Assembly (NCBI GenBank): GCA_964458275.1
Contig: CAYWIE010000003.1
Location: 9,425 to 73,424 of the forward strand
DNA: 64,000 nt
Reading direction: 5' to 3'
From: HGM04593 sp964458275
GTDB taxonomy: Bacteria > Bacteroidota > Bacteroidia > Bacteroidales > Bacteroidaceae
Shown here in pieces: positions 43,617 through 51,782 of this stretch. The notes under the pieces are model-generated. The model saw nothing but the letters and a program-made list of their open reading frames with translations, made no database searches and was not told the DNA's origin. The translations under genes and the position numbers were made by a program. Positions within the stretch are counted from its first letter, which is position 1. The number at the start of each line of letters is the position of its first letter.

Positions 43617-44933
43617 TTAGTTGAAAATGTGTGCGCTGAGTGCTCTCAAGGCTTTCTCCTTGTCCTCCATGCGGATAAGGAACGAGATGTTGTAGTTGCT
43701 GCCGCCGTATGATACCATGCGTACGGGAATCTCTTTCATTGCCTCCATTGCGCGTGATTCGAATCCAGTGTTCTCCCATGTGAGGTCGCCTACCACGCAG
43801 ATGATGCACATGTTTTTGTCGACTGTAACGGTGCCGTATTTTTGCAGTTCGCCTGTAATCTCTTCGAGACGGTTGGTGTTATCGATAGACATTGATACTC
43901 CTACTTCGGATGTACAGATCATATCTATTGATGTGCGGTAGCTCTCGAAAATTTCGAATACCTTGCGCATGAATCCGTATGCAAGGAGCATGCGTCCCGA
44001 TTTTATCTTGATGGCTGTGATGTTGTCTTTTGCGGCAATTGCCTTGATGGTTCCCGGCTCGGTGAGGTTGTTGTCGATGAGTGTACCCTCAGCCTTGGGG
44101 TCCATTGTGTTGAGAAGACGTACGGGTACGCCTGCGAGTTTCGCAGGGAGTATGCAGGTGGGGTGAAGGATTTTTGCACCGAAGTATGCCAACTCTGCCG
44201 ACTCGTCGAAGTGAAGATGTCGCACGGGACGTGTGCCGTCTACTATGCGGGGGTCGTTGTTGTGCATGCCGTCAATGTCTGTCCATATCTGTATTTCCTC
44301 TGCCTGAAGGGCTGCGCCTATGAGGGTGGCTGTGTAGTCGCTGCCGCCGCGTTGCAGGTTGGCGATGCGGTTCTCGTTGCTCATGCAGATGAAGCCTTGA
44401 GCGATGTATATCTTGCCGTCTGTGCGGCTCTCTATCATGGGTGTGAGGTTTTCGATAAGATATTCCATGTCGGGCTCCTCGTTGGCTTTCAGACGCATGA
44501 ACTCCAACGAGTTGAGCAGCTTGACGTTGATGCCCTGCTCCTCCATGTAGAGGGCTACCATGTTGGTCGACATCATCTCGCCCTGTGCGATAATCTCTTT
44601 TTCGTTGTCCGAGGTCAGGGGCTGTGAAGCGAGTGTGCGCAGATGGTTGAATATTTCTGCTATTTTCTTGTTTGCTTTCTCCGCGAATGATTCGCTTGTA
44701 TAGAGGTCTTTTATAGTCTGCTTGTATTTGCTCTGGAGATTGGTTATGTGCTCAATGGCTCCTGTGGGGTTGCCGTTGCGCAGATAATTGGTGAACTCTA
44801 TGAGCGAGTTGGTTGTTCCCGACATTGCCGATAGTACCACGACTTTTGTCTCGCCGTCGGCTATGAGGTTTACTACGCCCTGCATGCGGGTTGCGGAACC
44901 GACTGAGGTTCCTCCGAATTTCATTACTTTCAT
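43617..44933 (-). CDS. lysC: Aspartate kinase
   Basis: A 438-residue monofunctional aspartokinase, the first step of lysine, threonine, methionine and diaminopimelate synthesis. The kinase signature KFGGTSVGS is at the N-terminus, and RGGSDYTATLIGAAL and WTDIDGMHNNDPRIV form the aspartate/ATP site. Two ACT domains occupy about residues 300-438 (ITAIKIKSGRMLLAYGFMRK, ICVVGDLTWENTG), suggesting lysine feedback. It lies 5 bases from ftsE and 9 from lysA. Confidence 0.95.
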   Translation of the reverse strand: MKVMKFGGTSVGSATRMQGVVNLIADGETKVVVLSAMSGTTNSLIEFTNYLRNGNPTGAIEHITNLQSKYKQTIKDLYTSESFAEKANKKIAEIFNHLRTLASQPLTSDNEKEIIAQGEMMSTNMVALYMEEQGINVKLLNSLEFMRLKANEEPDMEYLIENLTPMIESRTDGKIYIAQGFICMSNENRIANLQRGGSDYTATLIGAALQAEEIQIWTDIDGMHNNDPRIVDGTRPVRHLHFDESAELAYFGAKILHPTCILPAKLAGVPVRLLNTMDPKAEGTLIDNNLTEPGTIKAIAAKDNITAIKIKSGRMLLAYGFMRKVFEIFESYRTSIDMICTSEVGVSMSIDNTNRLEEITGELQKYGTVTVDKNMCIICVVGDLTWENTGFESRAMEAMKEIPVRMVSYGGSNYNISFLIRMEDKEKALRALSAHIFN

Positions 44934-44938
44934 CTTCT

Positions 44939-45691
44939 TTATACTGTTTCTATTGTTGTTTCACTGTTGTTGTCTTCGTGCTCTGCGTCGCTGTCTGTTG
45001 TGTCTGCAGGAGATTCGGTGGCGAATCTTTCCGTTACCTTTTTCTTCTTGCAATTGAATTCTCTGCCGGGAAACATTGTGAGCCACTGTTCGTTGTGGGT
45101 AATCATCAGAATGGCTGTGTTCTCCTCTTTGCAGATGCGGTGCAGCAGTTGCATGATGTTCTTTCCCGTTTCGTTGTCGAGGTTACCGGTGGGCTCGTCG
45201 GCAAGCAGCAGGGCGGGGTGGTTGAGTATTGCCCGTGCAATGACTATGCGTTGTTGCTCTCCGCCTGACAGTTCATGGGGCATCTTGTACCCTTTGCTCG
45301 ATAGGTCTACAAGGGCGAGCACCTCTTCGATGCGTTTTTTCCTTTCGCTCTTCTCTTTCCAGCCGGTACATTTCAGCACAAATTCGAGATTGTCGTTTAC
45401 CGAACGGTCTGTAAGCAGTTGGAAATCCTGAAACACTATGCCCATGCGCTTCCGCAGTGCCGACAATTTGCTGCGGCGTATGTTCTTCATCGAAAATTCA
45501 TCGAAAATGATTGCTTCGCCACTGAATATGTCGACCTCGCCGTATATTGTCTTCAGGAGTGATGATTTGCCCGATCCTACCGCTCCTGTGATATACGCAA
45601 ACTCTCCTGCATCCAACGAGAATGTTACGTCCTCAAGGATGATATTGGAGTCTATTTGTATCTCTACGTTCTTGTAATTGATTATAGACAT
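44939..45691 (-). CDS. ftsE: Cell-division ATP-binding protein FtsE
   Basis: A 250-residue ABC ATPase. Walker A GAVGSGKS is at 36-43, LSGGEQQR at 141-148 and Walker B ALLLADEPTGNLD just after. With FtsX it would control peptidoglycan hydrolases at the septum, typically through EnvC-like proteins, one of which is at 8839-10182. No ftsX is adjacent; lysC follows instead. The C-terminal 30 residues are acidic and Thr/Ser-rich (SPADTTDSDAEHEDNNSETT), an unusual tail. LolD or MacB-type ABC proteins are alternatives, but the family resemblance is best to FtsE. Confidence 0.88.
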   Translation of the reverse strand: MSIINYKNVEIQIDSNIILEDVTFSLDAGEFAYITGAVGSGKSSLLKTIYGEVDIFSGEAIIFDEFSMKNIRRSKLSALRKRMGIVFQDFQLLTDRSVNDNLEFVLKCTGWKEKSERKKRIEEVLALVDLSSKGYKMPHELSGGEQQRIVIARAILNHPALLLADEPTGNLDNETGKNIMQLLHRICKEENTAILMITHNEQWLTMFPGREFNCKKKKVTERFATESPADTTDSDAEHEDNNSETTIETV

Positions 45692-45714
45692 AGTTTTTGT
45701 GCTGTTTTAATCTG

Positions 45715-45722
45715 CAAAGATA
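45715..45722 (-). promoter_or_regulatory. -7 box (TATCTTTG on minus) of the ftsE-lysC-lysA operon
   Basis: CAAAGATA on the plus strand reads TATCTTTG on the minus strand, 23 bases before the ftsE ATG. It is formed by the terminal arm of the structured element at 45717-45786. Confidence 0.65.
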
Positions 45723-45786
45723 GTGAAAGGCGAGAGAAGAAAAAACAAGTTCCCTTGATTTTTTATTCCGAGCCGCATCCTATCTT
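45717..45786. repeat. Structured intergenic element, copy D (upstream of ftsE)
   Basis: 70 bp bounded by AAGATAG and CTATCTT, with boxes AAAGGCGAG and CCGAGCCGCA around a central stem (AAAAAACAAG with CTTGATTTTTT, one bulge). It is a diverged member of the family with copies at 5716, 53541 and 53640, and is itself part of the 84 bp tandem repeat. Confidence 0.6.
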
Positions 45787-45912
45787 CGCGGCTTTGCCGC
45801 AGAGTAGTGAAAGGCGAGAGAAGAAAAAACAAGTTCCCTTGATTTTTTATTCCGAGCCGCATCCTGTCTTCGCGGCTTTGCCGCAGAGTAGTGAAAGGCG
45901 AGAGAAGAAAAA
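45721..45912. repeat. 84 bp tandem repeat, 2.3 copies
   Basis: Units start with TAGTGAAAGGCGAGAGAAG at 45721, 45805 and (partial) 45889. The two full units differ at one base (A at 45782, G at 45866). Each contains the small hairpin GCGGC-TTT-GCCGC (first at 45788-45800). Confidence 0.95.
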
Positions 45913-45951
45913 TTGTATTCTTTCCTTAAACAGCTTCTAAGAAAAAAATCT

Positions 45952-45959
45952 TACATTTG
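45952..45959 (+). promoter_or_regulatory. -7 box (TACATTTG) of the 1162-residue protein gene
   Basis: TACATTTG matches the consensus, 48 bases before the ATG at 46008. The -33 element is not clear. Confidence 0.55.
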
Positions 45960-46007
45960 CAAAAAGTCATTCCTTCTATTTGAGTATAAGATAAAAACAA
46001 TAAACCT

Positions 46008-49000
46008 ATGAGAAAAAATTTACTTCTGTTGCTTGTCGCTTTTATGGCAGCAATTACAGCGGGTGCAGTGGACAGATGGCCCGTAACGTTGACAACAGCC
46101 GATGGACTGCCCGGAACAAAGCCGCTGTTCGACAATACGATAGCAAGATTCATCTACAGCTATAAATCTCCGCTTTTGACCTTTGACGAGGCTACCGACA
46201 AGCTCCGTATCACAGTTTGCGAAACAACGGCAACCGAGTCTGCAAAAGCTACATATTCGGGACGTGCCAATCGCGGTCCGGGATTCCCCTACTTTGCGAT
46301 AGCCGAACTTCGCGTCTACGACGCAGACGGAGTTTCGCTCTCTTTCGAAATGTTGTCAAATGCAATCGGTGCAAACTCTTCGCTCTCTTCGCTATGCGAC
46401 AGCGATAGCATGACCTATTTCCAGAGTACATCGGGCAAGGGAACATTCGATGGCAATTACCACTATATAGAACTGAAATTCAGTGAACCGATAAACAACT
46501 TTTCGGTATTCTGGAGCTCTCACCCTATGTATGCTACCAATATCCCCACATGCGTAGGTCTTACTCCCGGTACGGATTATATGCCCCGTCCTGAGCAGAA
46601 CCTCACGACAGAGAAGGTAACAAGCATTGATGAACTTGACGATGCTGCTTCCCTTTTCATTCTCGAAGGACACAGTCCTGAGTGGAAATATGCCTCATAC
46701 AACCGCACCCACCCCGGCGGCGGATATTTCGAGGCACCCTGTCTCACAACCTCAGCGCCATCAGCGCTGGGCTTGCTTTCTCTCATCCCGGTAGAGGGCA
46801 GAGAGAATACCTACAAGATGAAGTATATCAATCAGGACCGCTACATTGCAAAATTGACGTCAAAAGGTCCCGCAGAGGTATCTTGGACAAACATCAAAGA
46901 GGATGCAGCCGACATAACCTTTACACAAATGGACGACGGCAGTTTCGAACTCCAAATGATGAACGAGGGCTTTCTTGTAGTGCAGAATGCGTACATGCGC
47001 ATGGCAACAGTGGAGAGAGGGGATGATGGTACCACAACCGGTTCGGATGTGCCTTTCAGCTCTGTGTTTACACTCCATAAGGCGAATGTGAGCGGTGCGG
47101 CATTTGCGCCCCGCTTGCAAAAGGCTATCGACGATGCACGTACGCGATTGGCAAAATACTCCGATTATCTCCATCTGTACGATTGCGAAGGCTTGAATGA
47201 GGAATTTGCCAAGGCGATAGCCGTTGCAGAGGAGTGCGTCGCCAATCCCGACATCACGTACGCCGAACTGTACGAAAATGAGCTCCTTCTCAACAGCGAG
47301 ATTTGTGCCTACACTGCCGAATATGCCTATCTCGGCGTAGACAGCATCGAGGCCTTATGCGAGAAATTGGTAACAGGCGACCTTGCACTCTCGTCTGCAC
47401 CCAATTGGCAACGGGACACTTACCCGGAGGGTATGGACGAACGTATGCAGGTTCTCATCACCGATATTTGCGAGGTTATAGAAAACAGCTCCGAAGTATC
47501 GTCGATTGACGAATCCATAGACCGTCTCCACGCTGCTATAAAGGCTTTCTGGGCATCACGCATCCAATATATTGCAGAGTTCCCGTTTATGGTCGGCACG
47601 CCCGGCGACAAACTCCCCGGTGAGCTGCGGCCTTACGGAGGATATGTTTGGGAATCTCCACTCTACTATATGAACGATGCTGTGTCGTCGTTGCGTTTTA
47701 CAGTGATAAGCACCGACGGTCCCACAGAATATCTCGGCTATGATGTTCCCTCAATCTCGGAATTTGAACTTTACGACAATTTTGGCGACAAGATAACAAT
47801 AACAGAGGATATGATAACCATGAATTCTCTGACGACATTCGGAGGTTCGTCGTTGAAAGCCCTTGTCGACGGAAAGGAGACAAGCTTTGCGAGAGGCGCA
47901 TTCGATGCCTCCCGTACAGATGTTTACGGCTATGCAGACAATCCTCAATATTTCTATTTGGATATTCAGCTGAAGGAGCCAATCAACTGCTTCCGCTATG
48001 TGCAGAAGGGTTACAAGCTCGGAGAGGAGAATCCTGTGAAGTTTGTCTTTGGCGAGTACGGCGTGAAGATTGCCGCCGATTCGGTTGCATATGCCGAAAA
48101 GTATAACGCGACAGAGATTGAAAAAATCACCGATGTTTCGCAGATAACCGACGATGGCGTTTATGCAATCTTCGGGCTCGACGATTGCGACAAGGTCAAT
48201 TGTCAGGCTGGCGACGGAGGTTTCTATTCCGACGCAAAGAAGCTCTCGCCCTATTTCAACACCCAGTGTGCCTACACAATAAAGTCGGCAGGCGATGGCA
48301 AGTATTACATCCGCAGTCTAAGCAGCGGTGCATACTGGGGCAGGAAGGAGACAACGTTCGCAAAGACCGCCTTCCGCTCCGAGGCATCGGAAATTACAAT
48401 AGAGAAGCGGACAGTGGGCAATTTCCCCGGCTCGTTTGCCATATACGAAGCGACCGACGACAGCACCTTCCCCTACATGGTGTTCGAGGATTGGCAGGGC
48501 GAACTTGGAATAAACCCTCTTGCGTCGCTCGAAGAGTGTGAATTTGACGGGCAGTGCGATTGGTATATCTATCGCGTCAATGTCGATAATCCCGAACTGC
48601 TTCTTCTGGACGCAGTGCTGAATAGCGCCAAGGAACTTGGAATAACAGTGAGCGACGACCCCGGCTGCTATGCAGCAATGTCGCCCTTCCTTGCAACCAT
48701 TGCCGAAGCAGAGGCAGTTGCGGCTGCGGGCAACAACGATGCAGCAGCTTCTGTGGCAGAGCGTCTGGACAATGCAATCGAAGCCTCTCTCGCTGTGGCG
48801 CCCAATCCGGTTGTCGAAGGCATTTATGTGATAGAGAGCGCTATGGAGCGTTTCGAAATAATTTCGGGTACGAAGATGGCAATCAATTGTGCAAAGGATG
48901 AGAAGAACCCCGATATTTACATCTATCGTTGGGAGGCAACTCCTTTGACCGGCGAGGCTGTCGATTCCTCTTTCTGCTTCGAATTGATTTCTGCCGCAGC

Positions 49001-49496
49001 TTCCGATGTTGTCAGCGAGTGGCTTACATTTGGCTACATCTCTGAGAGTGATGTCAACAGCACATTCTATATAAGAAACGTGGGCACAGGGCTTTATGTT
49101 GCCGGAGCAGAGAGCATGGACGAGCCTCTTGGCACATCCGAAGAACCCGAACAGCCATTCCTGATAAGTTACAAGGGCAATGCTTCGTTCAAGATTTCGG
49201 ACCCGTCGGTGGCATATAGAAATATCTATGCCTACAACCATCAGGAGGGCAGCACCATCATAGGTTATGTGGTGTTCGATGTCGCAGAGAATGATGCAGC
49301 TCATTGGAATCTGCGTCTGTTGGCTGCGAATACCACTTCGATAGATACTCCGGTGCTCGATGGCGATGAGATTGTCTCTGTTACATATTTCACACCTGCC
49401 GGTGTTGCTTCTGCTTCCCCCGTCAAGGGATTGAATATAGTGAAGCGTCTCTATCGCAACGGAGCAGTGAAGAGCGAAAAGATTTATGTGAAATAG
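46008..49496 (+). CDS. Large secreted/surface protein with two discoidin-like modules
   Basis: A 1162-residue exported protein with a signal peptide (MRKNLLLLLVAFMAAITAGA). It appears to be built from two related halves. Each has a region resembling F5/8-type (discoidin) carbohydrate-binding folds (ISELELYD-like segments LRVYDADG / FELYDNFG, and HYIELKFSEPINNFSVFW / FYLDIQLKEPINCFRYV), and each is followed by a region that may be ricin-like or beta-sandwich (YKMKYINQDRYIAKLTS; KYYIRSLSSGAYWGRKE). The C-terminus (SVTYFTPAGVASASPVKGLN ... IYVK) resembles a Bacteroidota sorting domain. No catalytic domain is recognised. It may bind glycans or host matrix. Confidence 0.7.
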   Translation: MRKNLLLLLVAFMAAITAGAVDRWPVTLTTADGLPGTKPLFDNTIARFIYSYKSPLLTFDEATDKLRITVCETTATESAKATYSGRANRGPGFPYFAIAELRVYDADGVSLSFEMLSNAIGANSSLSSLCDSDSMTYFQSTSGKGTFDGNYHYIELKFSEPINNFSVFWSSHPMYATNIPTCVGLTPGTDYMPRPEQNLTTEKVTSIDELDDAASLFILEGHSPEWKYASYNRTHPGGGYFEAPCLTTSAPSALGLLSLIPVEGRENTYKMKYINQDRYIAKLTSKGPAEVSWTNIKEDAADITFTQMDDGSFELQMMNEGFLVVQNAYMRMATVERGDDGTTTGSDVPFSSVFTLHKANVSGAAFAPRLQKAIDDARTRLAKYSDYLHLYDCEGLNEEFAKAIAVAEECVANPDITYAELYENELLLNSEICAYTAEYAYLGVDSIEALCEKLVTGDLALSSAPNWQRDTYPEGMDERMQVLITDICEVIENSSEVSSIDESIDRLHAAIKAFWASRIQYIAEFPFMVGTPGDKLPGELRPYGGYVWESPLYYMNDAVSSLRFTVISTDGPTEYLGYDVPSISEFELYDNFGDKITITEDMITMNSLTTFGGSSLKALVDGKETSFARGAFDASRTDVYGYADNPQYFYLDIQLKEPINCFRYVQKGYKLGEENPVKFVFGEYGVKIAADSVAYAEKYNATEIEKITDVSQITDDGVYAIFGLDDCDKVNCQAGDGGFYSDAKKLSPYFNTQCAYTIKSAGDGKYYIRSLSSGAYWGRKETTFAKTAFRSEASEITIEKRTVGNFPGSFAIYEATDDSTFPYMVFEDWQGELGINPLASLEECEFDGQCDWYIYRVNVDNPELLLLDAVLNSAKELGITVSDDPGCYAAMSPFLATIAEAEAVAAAGNNDAAASVAERLDNAIEASLAVAPNPVVEGIYVIESAMERFEIISGTKMAINCAKDEKNPDIYIYRWEATPLTGEAVDSSFCFELISAAASDVVSEWLTFGYISESDVNSTFYIRNVGTGLYVAGAESMDEPLGTSEEPEQPFLISYKGNASFKISDPSVAYRNIYAYNHQEGSTIIGYVVFDVAENDAAHWNLRLLAANTTSIDTPVLDGDEIVSVTYFTPAGVASASPVKGLNIVKRLYRNGAVKSEKIYVK

Positions 49497-49514
49497 CATA
49501 GAAGGTATTGAGAA

Positions 49515-49566
49515 ATTCAAAAGGATACAGCGTCAACATTTCGACGCTGTATCCTTTTGAATTTTG
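49515..49566. terminator. Terminator between the large secreted protein and the methyltransferase gene
   Basis: A perfect 20 bp stem (49515-49534 with 49543-49562), an 8-base loop and a following TTTTG. It serves the plus gene and possibly the convergent minus gene. Confidence 0.9.
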
Positions 49567-49626
49567 TTATGTTGGTCGGTTTTGGCTTTGTTCTAAAATT
49601 GGTGATTTCCCCGATTCCCCGCAAAT

Positions 49627-50808
49627 TTAAGGATGCGTCTGTTTATTGCATCTGATAAGAACCTTGCGTTCATCGGCAAGGGTGGTGGCAAACAGATAGG
49701 TCTCTCCGCCTTCGCTGAGTTTAAGTTTCTTGCGCAGTTGCTGCACAGTTTCGGGAAAATTGCGTACAGTGATATTTGCTTTCTTAAGGTCGCCTATGCA
49801 CTCCTTTATTTCGTTTTTCGAAAAGCCGCCGACAGCCTCCACCTTGAATGTGCGGCCGGGAAAGCTCTCTACAAGCTCCTCTGATGTGTAGAGATTGCTG
49901 TTGCGGTGCAGTTTCTTTACTCCGTATGCCGTACACAGCGACGAAGGGCATCCGGCTTTTTGTATCGAGGCGTTAGGTTCGTACAGGTATTTTTCTATCT
50001 TGGTTGCACAGATGCCGGCGCTCTCTTCGCCGAGTGCAAATGTGTACTCCTCTTGTTCGCCATCTTTTATGTTTATGCAGTGAACGGCTGGTGTAGGGCA
50101 CTCTTCGGCAGTGAGTATGAAGAGCAGCTCCTTGCACTCGTTGTTGACCGAAACTATATGCACGTCGCTCACTGTGCGCAGTTGCCGGCAGGCGGCGGTA
50201 ATGTCGAGCATGGGCGAGCACTTTACCATTATCCTCTCTGCCTTCCTGAGCAGCGTGGTGCGCAGTGCCGCAATGTCGGGCTCGCAGTCGTCGAGGGCTA
50301 CGACCTTTTTGCCGGCTCCGTCCCTGCGGGTAGGGTCGAGGTATATCCAATCGAGGTTTTCGAGGTTATCAACAGCTTTTTCGCTGTCGTTGTTAATAAC
50401 TTCTATATGGTGCAGTCCGAGCAGTGAAAAATTGTGCGTGGCTATTTCGCACAGTTCGGCATTGCGCTCAATGTAGTATCCTTTGTCGAAACGGCGCGAT
50501 ATGTAGCTGCAGTCTATGCCGAAGCCACCCGTGAGGTCGGCAAAGCTCTTGCCGCCCACAAGTGAAGCCTTGTAGAGTGCAGCGGGCTGCGACGAGCACT
50601 GTTCCATAGAAATTCTTCGCGGGTATATGATGCCTTCGGTCGCAGCCCATTCGGGGAGCTTGGATGCAGCATGCTGCCATGCTTCTATCTGTGTGAGGGC
50701 GAGGCGCATATCCACGTCGGGGAAACGTGCCGATTGAAGCGCGAGCTTCTTGACATCGTCGTTCCTGTGTTCTGCTATGAATCTGTATGTGGCTTCGGGT
50801 ATCTTCAT
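49627..50808 (-). CDS. SAM-dependent methyltransferase with THUMP-like domain (PG_1098 type)
   Basis: A 393-residue protein with a class I methyltransferase core. DLTGGFGID at 91-99 is the SAM-binding loop and DPTRRD at 158-163 is the active-site motif region. A ferredoxin-like and THUMP-like C-terminal part (about 290-390, FKVEAVGGFSKNEIKECIGD) resembles RNA-binding domains of Porphyromonas PG_1098. RNA is the probable substrate, but the target base is unknown. It is the last gene of the minus chain and begins one base after the BASS transporter stop. Confidence 0.82.
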   Translation of the reverse strand: MKIPEATYRFIAEHRNDDVKKLALQSARFPDVDMRLALTQIEAWQHAASKLPEWAATEGIIYPRRISMEQCSSQPAALYKASLVGGKSFADLTGGFGIDCSYISRRFDKGYYIERNAELCEIATHNFSLLGLHHIEVINNDSEKAVDNLENLDWIYLDPTRRDGAGKKVVALDDCEPDIAALRTTLLRKAERIMVKCSPMLDITAACRQLRTVSDVHIVSVNNECKELLFILTAEECPTPAVHCINIKDGEQEEYTFALGEESAGICATKIEKYLYEPNASIQKAGCPSSLCTAYGVKKLHRNSNLYTSEELVESFPGRTFKVEAVGGFSKNEIKECIGDLKKANITVRNFPETVQQLRKKLKLSEGGETYLFATTLADERKVLIRCNKQTHP

Positions 50809-50809
50809 G

Positions 50810-51778
50810 CTATGCGTTGTTTGTGCTTTTTTCGTGGTTCTTGCGATAGAGCTGCCATGTGTTCACGCTGTTGTGCCAGATGCTGTAGAATCCTCCGGCA
50901 ATGGAGGTTACGGGTGTCAGGAAGGTGTAGGCGAGCCATATTGCAAAGACTGTGTTTTTCTGTCCTAAGGATTGCCCTCCTGCTATTGTGTCGCCATATT
51001 TGGAGCCGACGTACCGTCCAAAGGCAAACTGCGCAATGCAGCAGATGAGCGATACGATGGCTATCCCTATCTGCACATATATTGATATGTTGCTGTGTAC
51101 TATGGACTTGACTGTGATGGCTATCGCCAATGAGAGTGCTACCAGCCACAGATAGAAGGGGAGGTTGCGGCACTTCTTCACAATAAACTCCTGCAACTTG
51201 GGCACGAAATGCCGCACAAGCGATGCTGCTATCAGCGGGCAGAGCAGCAGAGGGAAAATCTTGCCGAGTATCATCAGGAACGACGACACGAAGTCTGTTC
51301 CTTCGACGGGATGTGCGAGGGTGAGGAAGAATGGTGCCACAAGTGCCACTGCAAAGTTGATTGTTATTGTATATGTCAGCAGCGAGGCTGCACTGCCGCC
51401 CAACCGTGCGGTGATTACTGCGGCGGCTGTTGCGGTGGGGCATATGAGGCAGAGCATGAACGACTCTGCAAGTACGCGCATCGAGGGGGGCAGCGGTGCA
51501 TATGCTGCCACAAGTGCGAAGAGTATGAATGTCAGCAACTGGAAGGCAAGCAGTATGAAGTGCCATTTCTCTAACCTCAGCTCGCTGAAGCGTATCTTGC
51601 AGAAGGTTACGAAGAGCATTGCGAAGATGAGCCCCGGTTGCAGATAGCTTATGATGGTGTTTGCAGCTGCGTGTGTGCAGTCGAGTTGCGGGATGCTTGT
51701 ATATATGAAATATGCGGCTGCTCCCAAAAGCATGGATATTGGCAGTGACCAATCCTTTAGAAAACTGAAAAATGTCAT
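50810..51778 (-). CDS. Bile acid:sodium symporter (BASS)-family transporter
   Basis: A 322-residue membrane protein with about nine or ten hydrophobic helices, for example LPISMLLGAAAYFIY, LQPGLIFAMLFVTF, ILLAFQLLTFILFALVAAY and IYVQIGIAIVSLICCIAQFAFG. CPTATAAAVITARLGG and GQSLGQKNTVFAIWLAY match the core and crossover regions of the BASS/ACR3-like fold. The substrate may be an organic anion and need not be a bile acid. The gene is tightly packed between ctpA (4-base gap) and the methyltransferase. Confidence 0.83.
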   Translation of the reverse strand: MTFFSFLKDWSLPISMLLGAAAYFIYTSIPQLDCTHAAANTIISYLQPGLIFAMLFVTFCKIRFSELRLEKWHFILLAFQLLTFILFALVAAYAPLPPSMRVLAESFMLCLICPTATAAAVITARLGGSAASLLTYTITINFAVALVAPFFLTLAHPVEGTDFVSSFLMILGKIFPLLLCPLIAASLVRHFVPKLQEFIVKKCRNLPFYLWLVALSLAIAITVKSIVHSNISIYVQIGIAIVSLICCIAQFAFGRYVGSKYGDTIAGGQSLGQKNTVFAIWLAYTFLTPVTSIAGGFYSIWHNSVNTWQLYRKNHEKSTNNA

Positions 51779-51782
51779 TTTC

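Larger units (their letters stand above)
45692..46007. other. Divergent promoter region with tandem repeats
   Basis: 316 bases between ftsE (minus) and the 1162-residue protein (plus). It holds the ftsE -7 box, 2.3 copies of an 84 bp repeat, the AAACAGCTTCTAA motif at 45928-45940 and the plus-strand -7 box at 45952. A short open frame across the repeats is not considered a gene. Confidence 0.7.

Noticed and set aside
45721..45912. CRISPR-like array
   Set aside because: The repeats are directly adjacent, with no unique spacers and only 2.3 units. No cas genes are in the window.
45656..45940. 94-codon frame across the 84 bp repeats, giving a 28-residue repeat peptide
   Set aside because: The repeat period happens to be a multiple of three. 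The region holds divergent promoters and hairpins, and the frame overlaps the start of ftsE on the other strand.
48318..49520. 400-codon open frame antisense to the 1162-residue protein
   Set aside because: Cys/His/Ile-rich shadow of the sense codons, with no signal peptide or domain. The sense frame has a signal peptide and a coherent C-terminus.
50805..51752. 315-codon open frame on the minus strand overlapping the BASS transporter
   Set aside because: It is rich in His, Arg and Ser with no domain, while the frame used by 50810-51778 encodes clear membrane helices and family motifs.
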